DNA from: DATFVA01 sp963839165
Lineage (GTDB): Bacteria > Bacteroidota > Ignavibacteria > Ignavibacteriales > Ignavibacteriaceae
Length of the DNA stretch: 64,000 bases
Reading direction: 5' to 3'
Assembly (NCBI GenBank): GCA_963839165.1
Contig: CAWIUG010000011.1
Span: forward strand, 124,001 to 188,000
Below are positions 53,151-61,132 of this stretch, one piece after another. How positions within the stretch are numbered: position 1 is the first letter of the stretch; the number at the start of each line of letters is the position of its first letter. The position numbers and the translations under genes were made by a program. The notes beneath the pieces are model-generated. The model was not told the DNA's origin. It searched no databases and saw nothing but the letters and a program-made list of their open reading frames with translations.

Positions 53151-56100
53151 TTAATTTTCAGGCTTCAAAATAATTCCTTTATTCTTATGCCTGTTCATTT
53201 TCACGGTTATAGGTTTTTCGAAACGCAGTAGAGTTGTATATAATTTTTTTTCAGCGGGTTCCTGATTCAGCAGCCAGTCCCAGTTGATGTAACCCTCATG
53301 CTTGTGACTATCTACTGTAAAGTACCCGATCATGAATGAAGTTATATTCTGGAAAAAATGGGAACCCTGCGACGGTGTTACAGAAAATTCCTTAAATCCT
53401 GATTCAACTATTGTTTTTGCTCCGGCAATCTGCTCCCACTTAACAGGTATCCCCAGCCATGGATCAAGGGTGCCCCATCTTCCCATGCCAATCAGCAGAT
53501 AGGGTCTGTTCGTTTCCATGAGAGTGGAATTGAACCCGCTGACTTCTTTTGCGACTTCACGTGACTTTGCTCTTTCAAATGTATTAGGATCGACAAGGAC
53601 TATATCATAAATATCATCAATAATTCCGTTGCCCAGTACTTGTTTACTGGAGCATATCAGGCTATCCTTATCCAGGTCTTCTATCTTAAAATTATCTGAT
53701 TCACGGTTGATCACAAGCGGCCTCATCTGAAGCAGGCCGAATTCTTTTGGTTTGTCTCTGCCTGTGGCCATATTTACCGCAAACTCTATCTCGATAGAGG
53801 TTCCCATTCCCCAGGTTCCCATATCAAGTAGAAGCTCCAGAATTTCAGGCAGTGGGAAGAGTTTGTATTTAAGTAAAGGTGCAAAGGTAACTACCCTCAT
53901 ACCTGGCCTTGAGATACCATCAGAAATTGTATCATTATCGGGGGAATAAGTTGAGCCTACATAAGCCAGAGTACCGTCGGATTCTGCAGATTCTATCGGG
54001 TGCTGCTTCAATAAAGTATCCTGGGTTGAAAATTCGAATGATTGATTACCATTCATTTGAAGAGCAAAAAAATCTCTCTGGCTTGTATTGAGTGACTCTT
54101 CTACCGAATAGAACTGTATCAGGTCTGTCGGGTACTTTGGACAGAAACGCACAGTGTTGCCGCCGTCTACAACCGTTTTACCTAACCCAAGCGCTACCGA
54201 GACGATGCCATCCTGCGGGTTCTGAGGAGGAAGAGGATAAAAATTATATGACTTTGCAACTCCCGAAATATGAGGATAAAATCTTTCACCATAAGCTTCT
54301 CCTACCATCCTCTGAATTATAACGGCCATCTTCTCCTCCTCAAGACGGTATGAGGTAAACCTGATATAATTTTTTGCACCTTGGAAAAAAGTTGAAGCAT
54401 AGACTTTCTTCACGGTGTTTAGCAGATCATTTAGTCTTGCCAGTGAATTATGTTGATTATTCGGCAGCATGAAGGTTCTGTATACACCGGCAAAAGGATG
54501 ATACTGTGAATCCTCCAGAAGGCTGGATGAACGGACAGCAAGCGGCGTATGCATAAGATCAAGGAAGGCTGCAAGTTCTCCAAGTACATCTTCAGGAAAA
54601 CTTTCTGCTTCCACGAACTTACGGGTTATCTCTTCATCATCGGCACAGTTAAGCGCGAAAGTTCTTAGATCATTTTCATCAAGGAATTGATCAAAAACCT
54701 CCGTTCCCAGTACTACTCCTGAAGGTACAAAGATCTTAATATCCTGAAACTGGTTCCGGACGTTATAGTTGTTTATAAGTGTGTTCACAAAACCGAGTCC
54801 CCTTGCTTTACCGCCAAGTGACCCTCCTCCAATTCTCGCGAAAGAGCTATTAGGGTCGAAGATCTCCTTATGAAAGTCGGTGATAATTCCTCTTTGCCGG
54901 TTGTGCCGGTAATTTCTTAAGGTATTTATCAGGTATTCTCTAAGCGACTCTATATTCGGATAGTCAGAAACTTTCCTGGGACGAAGTTTATGCGCAAGCC
55001 AGAATTCTGTTCTTGCTTTCAGCCAGTTGGAAAAATGATTTCGTTCAGCATGGTATTTAATACTGTCTTCAGGAATTATTTTTAACTGTTCTTCAAGGCT
55101 GCGTAAATCATTTGCCCTTCCTACTTCACTTCCTCCGGCAGTACGGAAAATGAAATCACCAAAACTGAAGTAATGGTTAAGAAAGTGCCTTACTTCATTT
55201 AAGAGAACAGGGGAGTCTTTCATAACAAAAGCTGCCCCCGTCTCCTTAGCGGAACTTTCATTCAAAGGGTTATTAGAAAGAAGTAGTATGGGAATATCTG
55301 TATGTTCTTTTTTTACATCTAAGGCAAAATTAATACCTGCACGGGGATCATTCTCTCCGCGGTGGGGAAAATCTATATCGGATATTATTCCCAGTATAAA
55401 TTCTTTATACTTTTCATAGTACTCCCACGCTTCCTCATAAGTTGAACAGAGAAGTATTTTTGGCCGTGCCCGCATACGTAGGAATTTATGCGAAAGATTT
55501 ATTCCTTCGGATATCAACCGCTGCGACTGTTTTAGCATTTCGGTATATATGAGGGGAAGAAAGGAGGAGTAGTAACGCAGGTTGTCTTCAATAGCAATTA
55601 CGACCTGAACGCCCACCATTTTTGTATCATGTTCAATGTTCATTCTATCTTCAAGATACTTAATGATGGCGATTATAATTCTAAAGTCTCCCTGCCATAC
55701 AAAAACCTTATCAAAAACAGAGGTATCCTCGTTGATAAGAAGAGTATTCAATTCGAGATTATCGTGAGCAAGCAAGATGATAGGAATATTTAGTCCCGAC
55801 TCTTTTGCTAATCTCGCAAAATTAATTGCATGCATATCCTCAATATGCAGGGTTGTAATAATGAGGTCGAACCTGTTTTCTTCCTTGGCCAGTTTTATAG
55901 CTTCGTGCCCGCTGGAAACCCTTGTGAGTTCCGGAGAGTGACTGAGGTTTAGTCCCTGGTATTCATTACGTATAAGTTCATACAGCCTCCCGTCTTCTTC
56001 GAAAAGGTAAAGGTCGTAGAGACTCGAAACCAGGAGTATATCTCTTATACGCAGGCGCATAAGATTCTGAAATCCCTGGAACCGATTTCCGTATCCATGC

Positions 56101-56153
56101 TCTACCCAGAGATCATCAAAAGATGATCGGATCTGTTCAAAGTTTGCTTTCAA
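53151..56153 (-). CDS. Receiver/PEP-synthase-type ATP-grasp protein, copy B
   Basis: A 1000-residue cytosolic protein. Residues about 36-165 resemble a receiver domain, but the phospho-acceptor position is Thr (IITTLHIED, 100-101). Residues 181-330 are a second receiver with the acidic pair Glu189-Asp190, acceptor Asp259 (IISDID), Ser293 and Lys312. Residues about 440-815 are the ATP-grasp domain of PEP synthase/PPDK: SLGGKARGLGF (445-455), AVRSSSLLEDSQYHPFAG (539-556), VIIQRMVG and LLQMRPL (808-814). The PEP-synthase phosphohistidine motif and PEP/pyruvate barrel are absent. The C-terminal 190 residues are novel and contain TPSQGSHFFQN (His932). I infer a phosphotransfer regulator. It lies 4 bases from a membrane-protein gene. 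Confidence 0.8.
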   Translation of the reverse strand: MKANFEQIRSSFDDLWVEHGYGNRFQGFQNLMRLRIRDILLVSSLYDLYLFEEDGRLYELIRNEYQGLNLSHSPELTRVSSGHEAIKLAKEENRFDLIITTLHIEDMHAINFARLAKESGLNIPIILLAHDNLELNTLLINEDTSVFDKVFVWQGDFRIIIAIIKYLEDRMNIEHDTKMVGVQVVIAIEDNLRYYSSFLPLIYTEMLKQSQRLISEGINLSHKFLRMRARPKILLCSTYEEAWEYYEKYKEFILGIISDIDFPHRGENDPRAGINFALDVKKEHTDIPILLLSNNPLNESSAKETGAAFVMKDSPVLLNEVRHFLNHYFSFGDFIFRTAGGSEVGRANDLRSLEEQLKIIPEDSIKYHAERNHFSNWLKARTEFWLAHKLRPRKVSDYPNIESLREYLINTLRNYRHNRQRGIITDFHKEIFDPNSSFARIGGGSLGGKARGLGFVNTLINNYNVRNQFQDIKIFVPSGVVLGTEVFDQFLDENDLRTFALNCADDEEITRKFVEAESFPEDVLGELAAFLDLMHTPLAVRSSSLLEDSQYHPFAGVYRTFMLPNNQHNSLARLNDLLNTVKKVYASTFFQGAKNYIRFTSYRLEEEKMAVIIQRMVGEAYGERFYPHISGVAKSYNFYPLPPQNPQDGIVSVALGLGKTVVDGGNTVRFCPKYPTDLIQFYSVEESLNTSQRDFFALQMNGNQSFEFSTQDTLLKQHPIESAESDGTLAYVGSTYSPDNDTISDGISRPGMRVVTFAPLLKYKLFPLPEILELLLDMGTWGMGTSIEIEFAVNMATGRDKPKEFGLLQMRPLVINRESDNFKIEDLDKDSLICSSKQVLGNGIIDDIYDIVLVDPNTFERAKSREVAKEVSGFNSTLMETNRPYLLIGMGRWGTLDPWLGIPVKWEQIAGAKTIVESGFKEFSVTPSQGSHFFQNITSFMIGYFTVDSHKHEGYINWDWLLNQEPAEKKLYTTLLRFEKPITVKMNRHKNKGIILKPEN

Positions 56154-56157
56154 AGGA

Positions 56158-56523
56158 TCAGTTTCCTTTCATGGAAAATAAACCTAATACTCCATGTACA
56201 AACAGCAAAAACGGAAACAGTATAACAATCCTATCCCTATACTGCCATAAGAAGTTATAATTAAGAACGAGGCTGTATATAATATAGAACAGGATAATAC
56301 TGAATGAGAGAACAAAAATCGAATATTTCAGCAATTGATATGAAATAAACCAAAAATTATCCTCTGCCGGAATCTCTTTTGTTTCTATAACCAGGGGACG
56401 CAAAGCAAAAAAAGCAAGAAAACCAAGCGCATACGCGCCAAAGAAAACAATAAGTAAGACAGTAGTTAGTCCTACAATTATTTCAAATGAATAGGCGAAT
56501 AATAAATTTTTATATACTCTCAC
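56158..56523 (-). CDS. Small polytopic membrane protein
   Basis: A 121-residue protein with three or four membrane segments: FEIIVGLTTVLLIVFFGAYA, FLAFFALRPLVI, LKYSIFVLSFSIILFYIIYS and IVILFPFLLFVHGVLGLFSM. A short loop (ETKEIPAEDNFW) separates them. I do not recognise the family. It starts 103 bases after GDH paralog 3, behind a terminator-like hairpin, and its stop lies 4 bases before the start of the receiver/ATP-grasp gene. Its place in the same operon suggests it may tether or sense on behalf of that protein; this is inference. Confidence 0.65.
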   Translation of the reverse strand: MRVYKNLLFAYSFEIIVGLTTVLLIVFFGAYALGFLAFFALRPLVIETKEIPAEDNFWFISYQLLKYSIFVLSFSIILFYIIYSLVLNYNFLWQYRDRIVILFPFLLFVHGVLGLFSMKGN

Positions 56524-56543
56524 CTGAATTTACCCGATATTCA

Positions 56544-56596
56544 GGAAGCTGCTCAAAAGATGAGGTACACACTCTTCAACTTTTGAGACAGCTTCC
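56544..56596 (-). terminator. Terminator-like hairpin after GDH paralog 3
   Basis: GGAAGCTGCTCAAAAG (56544-56559) pairs with CTTTTGAGACAGCTTCC (56580-56596) apart from one extra base. It lies 30 bases after the stop of GDH paralog 3 and is related in sequence (CTGTCTCA) to the GAGGCTGTCT hairpins. It may limit read-through into the membrane-protein gene. Confidence 0.65.
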
Positions 56597-56626
56597 CTAA
56601 AATAAATAACCTAACCTATTAATTAT

Positions 56627-57988
56627 TTACACTACTCCCTGATCCATCATTGCATCTGCAACCTTAAGAAAACCTCCTATGTTGGCTCCATTAACCAGGT
56701 TGCCGGGAGTATTAAATCTATCTGACATATCAACACAAGTTTTATGAATGCTCTTCATAATTAATTGAAGGCGCTGATCGACTTCCTCCCGCATCCAGGG
56801 AAGCCTCATACTATTCTGCGACATTTCCAGTCCCGATACCGCAACGCCTCCGGCATTTGCAGCTTTTGCCGGACCATAAAGGATTTTATGATCAAGGAAC
56901 AACTTCACACCCTCAAGAGTGGTAGGCATATTTGCTCCTTCAGATACAACCCTAACACCGTTACTAATAAGGTTTTGTGCATCAACGCAATTTATCTCAT
57001 TCTGAGTAGCACTTGGGAAGGCGCAATCTGCTTTATTTTGCCACATCGGGTTATGTTCTGCATTAGGATCAAGGTCAGCATAAACAGCACTCTTATATTT
57101 ATCAGCATATTCCTTAATCCTTCCTCTTCTAACATTCTTCAGTTCCATGATAAACTCAAGCTTCTTCCGGTCAATCCCTGCCTCATCATAAATAAATCCA
57201 CTTGAATCAGATAATGTTACCGCTTTAGCCCCGAGGTCGATAAGTTTTTCTACAGTATACTGGGCAACATTTCCGCTTCCCGAAACCAGGCAGGTTTTAC
57301 CTTCTAAAGATTCACGGCGGGACGCCAGCATCTCTGCCGCAAAATAAACAGCACCGTAGCCTGTTGCTTCAGGGCGAATCAATGAACCGCCCCAGTTTAA
57401 TCCCTTACCGGTCAATACACCGGTGAACTCATTGCGTAATTTTTTATATTGTCCAAAGAGAAATCCAATTTCTCTTCCTCCGACACCTATATCTCCAGCC
57501 GGAACGTCTGTATTCGGGCCGATGAAACGGAATAGTTCACTCATAAATGCCTGGCAGAATCTCATAATTTTCATATCGCTCTTCCCCTTAGGATCAAAAT
57601 CAGAACCTCCTTTACCGCCGCCCATAGGAAGAGTTGTAAGGCTGTTTTTAAAGACCTGTTCAAATGCGAGAAACTTAAGTATGCCCTGATTAACGGAAGG
57701 GTGAAATCTTAATCCTCCTTTATAGGGGCCGATAGCGCTGTTCATTTCGATCCTGAAACCACGGTTAATATTTACCTCTCCCTGTTCGTCAACCCATGGC
57801 ACCCTGAAGGTAATTATCCTTTCCGGCTCAATAATTCTTTCGAGGATTTTTGCGGCTCTGTATTCGGGATGTCTCTCCAGTACAAGCGCTAAAGATTCAG
57901 CAACCTCTTCAACAGCTTGGTGGAATTCGGGTTCGGCGGGATTCTTGGCTTTAACCTCAGCCATTAGGTTTTTGACGTACTCTGACAT
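56627..57988 (-). CDS. gdhA: NADP-type glutamate dehydrogenase (GDH paralog 3)
   Basis: A 453-residue hexameric enzyme close to E. coli GdhA in length and motifs. It shows AIGPYKGGLRFHPSVNQG (substrate Lys), LTTLPMGGGKGGSDFDP (catalytic Lys), NTDVPAGDIGVGGREIGF and the Rossmann loop VSGSGNVAQYTVEKL followed by LSDSSGFIYD, the E. coli-like sequence that accompanies NADP preference. It ends in GFLKVADAMMDQGVV. AGGAGG lies ahead of the ATG. The assimilatory reaction is glutamate from 2-oxoglutarate and ammonia. The small membrane gene and receiver/ATP-grasp copy B follow on the same strand. Gene symbol by family, not by experiment. Confidence 0.93.
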   Translation of the reverse strand: MSEYVKNLMAEVKAKNPAEPEFHQAVEEVAESLALVLERHPEYRAAKILERIIEPERIITFRVPWVDEQGEVNINRGFRIEMNSAIGPYKGGLRFHPSVNQGILKFLAFEQVFKNSLTTLPMGGGKGGSDFDPKGKSDMKIMRFCQAFMSELFRFIGPNTDVPAGDIGVGGREIGFLFGQYKKLRNEFTGVLTGKGLNWGGSLIRPEATGYGAVYFAAEMLASRRESLEGKTCLVSGSGNVAQYTVEKLIDLGAKAVTLSDSSGFIYDEAGIDRKKLEFIMELKNVRRGRIKEYADKYKSAVYADLDPNAEHNPMWQNKADCAFPSATQNEINCVDAQNLISNGVRVVSEGANMPTTLEGVKLFLDHKILYGPAKAANAGGVAVSGLEMSQNSMRLPWMREEVDQRLQLIMKSIHKTCVDMSDRFNTPGNLVNGANIGGFLKVADAMMDQGVV

Positions 57989-58040
57989 TTATGCCTCCTG
58001 TGCAGTTGTATTGTGATTACACTGGCGTAAATCAGGAGTT

Positions 58041-58077
58041 AGAGTTTTACGCATTTGTTAGGTCCTGTTAAAACTCT
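58041..58077 (-). terminator. Possible terminator after receiver/ATP-grasp copy A
   Basis: AGAGTTTTA (58041-58049) and TAAAACTCT (58069-58077) form a perfect 9-base stem with a 19-base loop, 16 bases past the stop of copy A. It is AT-rich and lacks a strong T-run, so its strength is doubtful. Confidence 0.4.
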
Positions 58078-58092
58078 CTACTGTTGAAGAGA

Positions 58093-61074
58093 TCAGATCT
58101 CCGGCTTTAAAATAATTCCTTTATTCTTACTCCCATTGATTTTTACAACTACAGGTTTAGTGAACTTCAAATGTTTTGTATATTCCATTTCCTCTATAGG
58201 TTTCTGCTTCGAAAGCCATTCCCAGTCAATAAAGGCCGAATCAGCACTGCTGTTTACAGTAAAATAGCCTACCTTAAATGAAGTAATATTTTGGAAGAAA
58301 TGCGAGCCCTGTGAAGGAGTTACGTTAAGATCTTTGAAACCCGACTCAACAATTGTTGATGCCCCTGAGATCTGATCCCAGGTTACAGGAATTCCGAGCC
58401 AGTGGTCAAGACTTCCCCACCTGCCTACACCAATCAGAAGGTATGGTGTTTTACTATTTATAAGTTTTGAATTTATCTGGCTGACTTCGAAGGCAACGTT
58501 TCTGCTCTTGGCTCTGTCATATTTGTTAATATCAACATAAACAATATCGTATATGTCTGTCATAGCACCATTTCCCAGTACCTGACTGCTTTGACATAAT
58601 ATTTTATCCTGGGTGTCATGGTCTACATCAAGTTCTTCAACCTCATAGCTGATAACCAGAGGACGCATCTGAAGAAGGGCGAATTCTTTCGGCTGATTTT
58701 CATTCACTTTCAGATTAACGGCGAATTCTATTTCAATTGGTACTCCCATTCCCCATGACCCGATATCCAGAATTAAATCGAGTATTTCTGCCAGCGGAAA
58801 TGCCTTATGTTTCAGTATTGGAGCAAATGTTACTACTCTTTTTCCCACTCTGGAGATACCGTCATAGACTGCATCATTCTCCGGCGAATAGGTGGAGCCC
58901 ACAAAATAGAGGGTCTGGTCTTCTTCGGCAACAGACAGATCAAACTTCTTTACAAACTGATCCGGTGACCATTTAGACGTAGGTGAGGCTCCTCCGCTAT
59001 ATAGCAAAGAATAGAAATCCTGCTGAGCATTCCTCAGAGTTTCCTTTGTAGAGAAAAACTGAAGCATATGGCGAGGATACTTAGGGCAGAACCTCACAAC
59101 ATTTCCTCCGTCGACAACAGTTTTACCCAGTCCTAATGCAACCATTGCTATACCATCCGATGATTTCTGGGGAGGCACAGGATAAAAATTATAGGACTTG
59201 GCGACGCCGGCAAAATCAGGGTAGAATCTGCCGTCTCTCCTCGCCCCCACCAGCCGCTGGATAATTATCGCCATTTTTTCTTCCTCCTGGCGATAATCTG
59301 TGGCCTTCATATAATCCTTGGCCTTTTTGTAAAAAGTGGATGCATATACACATTTAATACAATTCAGGAGTTCAGCAAGGCGGATAGCGGGATCTGGGTG
59401 ATTATTCGGGATCATATAGGTTTCATAAACACCCGCAAAGGGCTGAAACTGAGAATCTTCGAGAAGACTTGACGACCTGATAGCAAGCGGTTCTTTTACA
59501 ACCTCGAGGAATTCCATTAGTTTGTCCTGGAGTTCCTGCGGGAATTTTTCTGCTTCTATAAATCTTTTGGTAATCTCCTCATCATCGGTAGAACTTAAGG
59601 CGAAAACATCGAGCTGATTCTCAATAAGAAATTCATCAAAATAATCGGTCGCAATGACCACAGCAGATGGAACATTCAGTTCCACATTCTCAAACCTGTC
59701 CTTAATTTTGTTATGGTTTATGAGTATGTTGATAAAGCCTAGTCCTCTTGCTTTACCTCCAAGCGAGCCAGTGCCTATCCTTGCAAAACTATTCTTTATA
59801 TCAAATGATTCTTTGTTAAATTCTGTTATGATTCCTTTCAGCCGGTATTCCTGATAATTCCTGATAGATCTCAAAAGGTGATGGCGTAAATCATCCACCG
59901 ATCTGAAATCAGAAACCTTGCGAGGACGCAGCTGATGAGCCAGCCAGAATTCTGTTCTGGCTTTCAACCATTTAGAAAAATGGTTTCTTTCAGCATGGAA
60001 CATCAGGCTCTCATCCGGGATTTTCCTTATATAATCCTCGAGTGCCTTCATGTTAGTTGCCCTGCCTACCTCGGAACCGTCGGGAAGCTGAAAGACAAAA
60101 TCACCAAACCCGAAGTTATTCATCATAAAGTCGCGAAGTTCATGCAGCAGGCGGGGCGACCCCTTCTGTATGAAGTTTGCACCGGCCGAGTAAGCCTTTA
60201 CTGCGAAGTCAGGATTACTCGATTGAAGCAGAATAGGGATATCTTTTTGACGACTTTTTACCTCACGGGTAAATTTGATCCCTGCCTCAGAATCCCGTTC
60301 ACCGTGATGTTTAAAATTACTGTCGGTAATTATTCCAAGAATGGATTCCTCATACTTCTCAAAATATTCCCAGGCTTCTTCATATGTTGTACTGAGCAGA
60401 ATCTTCGGACGGGCACGCATCCTTAAAAACTTATGGGTAAGGTTCACGCCTTCGGTAATAAGTCGCTGTGACTGGTTAAATATCTCGGTATAAATCAGCG
60501 GAAGGTAGGAAGAATAAAATTTAACGTTATCCTCCACCAGGATTATAACCTGCACTCCGACAGTAGCAACATCACTATCAACATTCATCCTGTCTTCAGC
60601 ATATTTTATAATGCCCAGCAGCAGCCTGTAATCTCCCTGCCAGATGAAGATTCTATCGAATACGGAGATGTCGTGTCTTGATATCAGTTCTTTTCTTTCC
60701 TTATTGTCATATGCAAGCAGAATCATCGGAGTCTTAACTCCCAGCTCTTTAACCTTTCCAGCGAAGGTAATAACGTGCATATCTTCAATATGAAGAGTTG
60801 TTATAATGAGATCGAACTGATTTTCCGATTTGATTAATTCGAGAGCTTCCTCTCCGGTGGTAACGTGGGTAATTTCAGGTGCCTGACTGAGATTCAGATT
60901 CTGATATTCCTGACGGATAAGTTCGTATAATCTTCCGTCCTCTTCAAACAGGTAGAAATCATAGAAGCTTGAGACGAGTAAAATCTCACGTATCTTGTAC
61001 CGCATCAGTTTCTGGAACCGTTTAATGCGGTTTGAAAAAATGTCTTCTAAATGAAAAGCCTGTATTTTACTCAT
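58093..61074 (-). CDS. Receiver/PEP-synthase-type ATP-grasp protein, copy A
   Basis: A 993-residue paralog of the protein at 53.2-56.2 kb, alignable end to end with the same domain order. The first receiver-like domain again has Thr-Thr (92-93, IITTLHIEDMH) at the acceptor site; the second has Glu181-Asp182, Asp251 (GIITDSNF), Ser285 and Lys304. The ATP-grasp part has SLGGKARGLGF from 437, AIRSSSLLEDSQFQPFAG and LLQMRPLVI; the C-terminal part keeps TPSQGSHFFQN (His925). Phosphohistidine and PEP barrel domains are again absent. It starts 58 bases after GDH paralog 4, with a GC-rich hairpin between. No ribosome-binding site is obvious. Confidence 0.8.
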   Translation of the reverse strand: MSKIQAFHLEDIFSNRIKRFQKLMRYKIREILLVSSFYDFYLFEEDGRLYELIRQEYQNLNLSQAPEITHVTTGEEALELIKSENQFDLIITTLHIEDMHVITFAGKVKELGVKTPMILLAYDNKERKELISRHDISVFDRIFIWQGDYRLLLGIIKYAEDRMNVDSDVATVGVQVIILVEDNVKFYSSYLPLIYTEIFNQSQRLITEGVNLTHKFLRMRARPKILLSTTYEEAWEYFEKYEESILGIITDSNFKHHGERDSEAGIKFTREVKSRQKDIPILLQSSNPDFAVKAYSAGANFIQKGSPRLLHELRDFMMNNFGFGDFVFQLPDGSEVGRATNMKALEDYIRKIPDESLMFHAERNHFSKWLKARTEFWLAHQLRPRKVSDFRSVDDLRHHLLRSIRNYQEYRLKGIITEFNKESFDIKNSFARIGTGSLGGKARGLGFINILINHNKIKDRFENVELNVPSAVVIATDYFDEFLIENQLDVFALSSTDDEEITKRFIEAEKFPQELQDKLMEFLEVVKEPLAIRSSSLLEDSQFQPFAGVYETYMIPNNHPDPAIRLAELLNCIKCVYASTFYKKAKDYMKATDYRQEEEKMAIIIQRLVGARRDGRFYPDFAGVAKSYNFYPVPPQKSSDGIAMVALGLGKTVVDGGNVVRFCPKYPRHMLQFFSTKETLRNAQQDFYSLLYSGGASPTSKWSPDQFVKKFDLSVAEEDQTLYFVGSTYSPENDAVYDGISRVGKRVVTFAPILKHKAFPLAEILDLILDIGSWGMGVPIEIEFAVNLKVNENQPKEFALLQMRPLVISYEVEELDVDHDTQDKILCQSSQVLGNGAMTDIYDIVYVDINKYDRAKSRNVAFEVSQINSKLINSKTPYLLIGVGRWGSLDHWLGIPVTWDQISGASTIVESGFKDLNVTPSQGSHFFQNITSFKVGYFTVNSSADSAFIDWEWLSKQKPIEEMEYTKHLKFTKPVVVKINGSKNKGIILKPEI

Positions 61075-61085
61075 TGAATATTTCT

Positions 61086-61108
61086 GGGGCTGTCTCAGAG
61101 GCAGCCCC
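61086..61108 (-). terminator. GC-rich hairpin between GDH paralog 4 and copy A
   Basis: GGGGCTG (61086-61092) and CAGCCCC (61102-61108) form a perfect 7-base stem around TCTCAGAGG. It carries the CTGTCTCA core of the dispersed hairpin family. It lies 24 bases after the GDH stop and 11 bases before the copy A start, so it may act as an attenuator rather than a full terminator. Confidence 0.6.
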
Positions 61109-61132
61109 GATATAAAAATATAACGCTTAAAA

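Noticed and set aside
53151..61074. Annotation of the two ~1000-residue proteins as complete PEP synthases
   Set aside because: Only the ATP-grasp part is present; the phosphohistidine and PEP/pyruvate domains are missing and two receiver-like domains are added.
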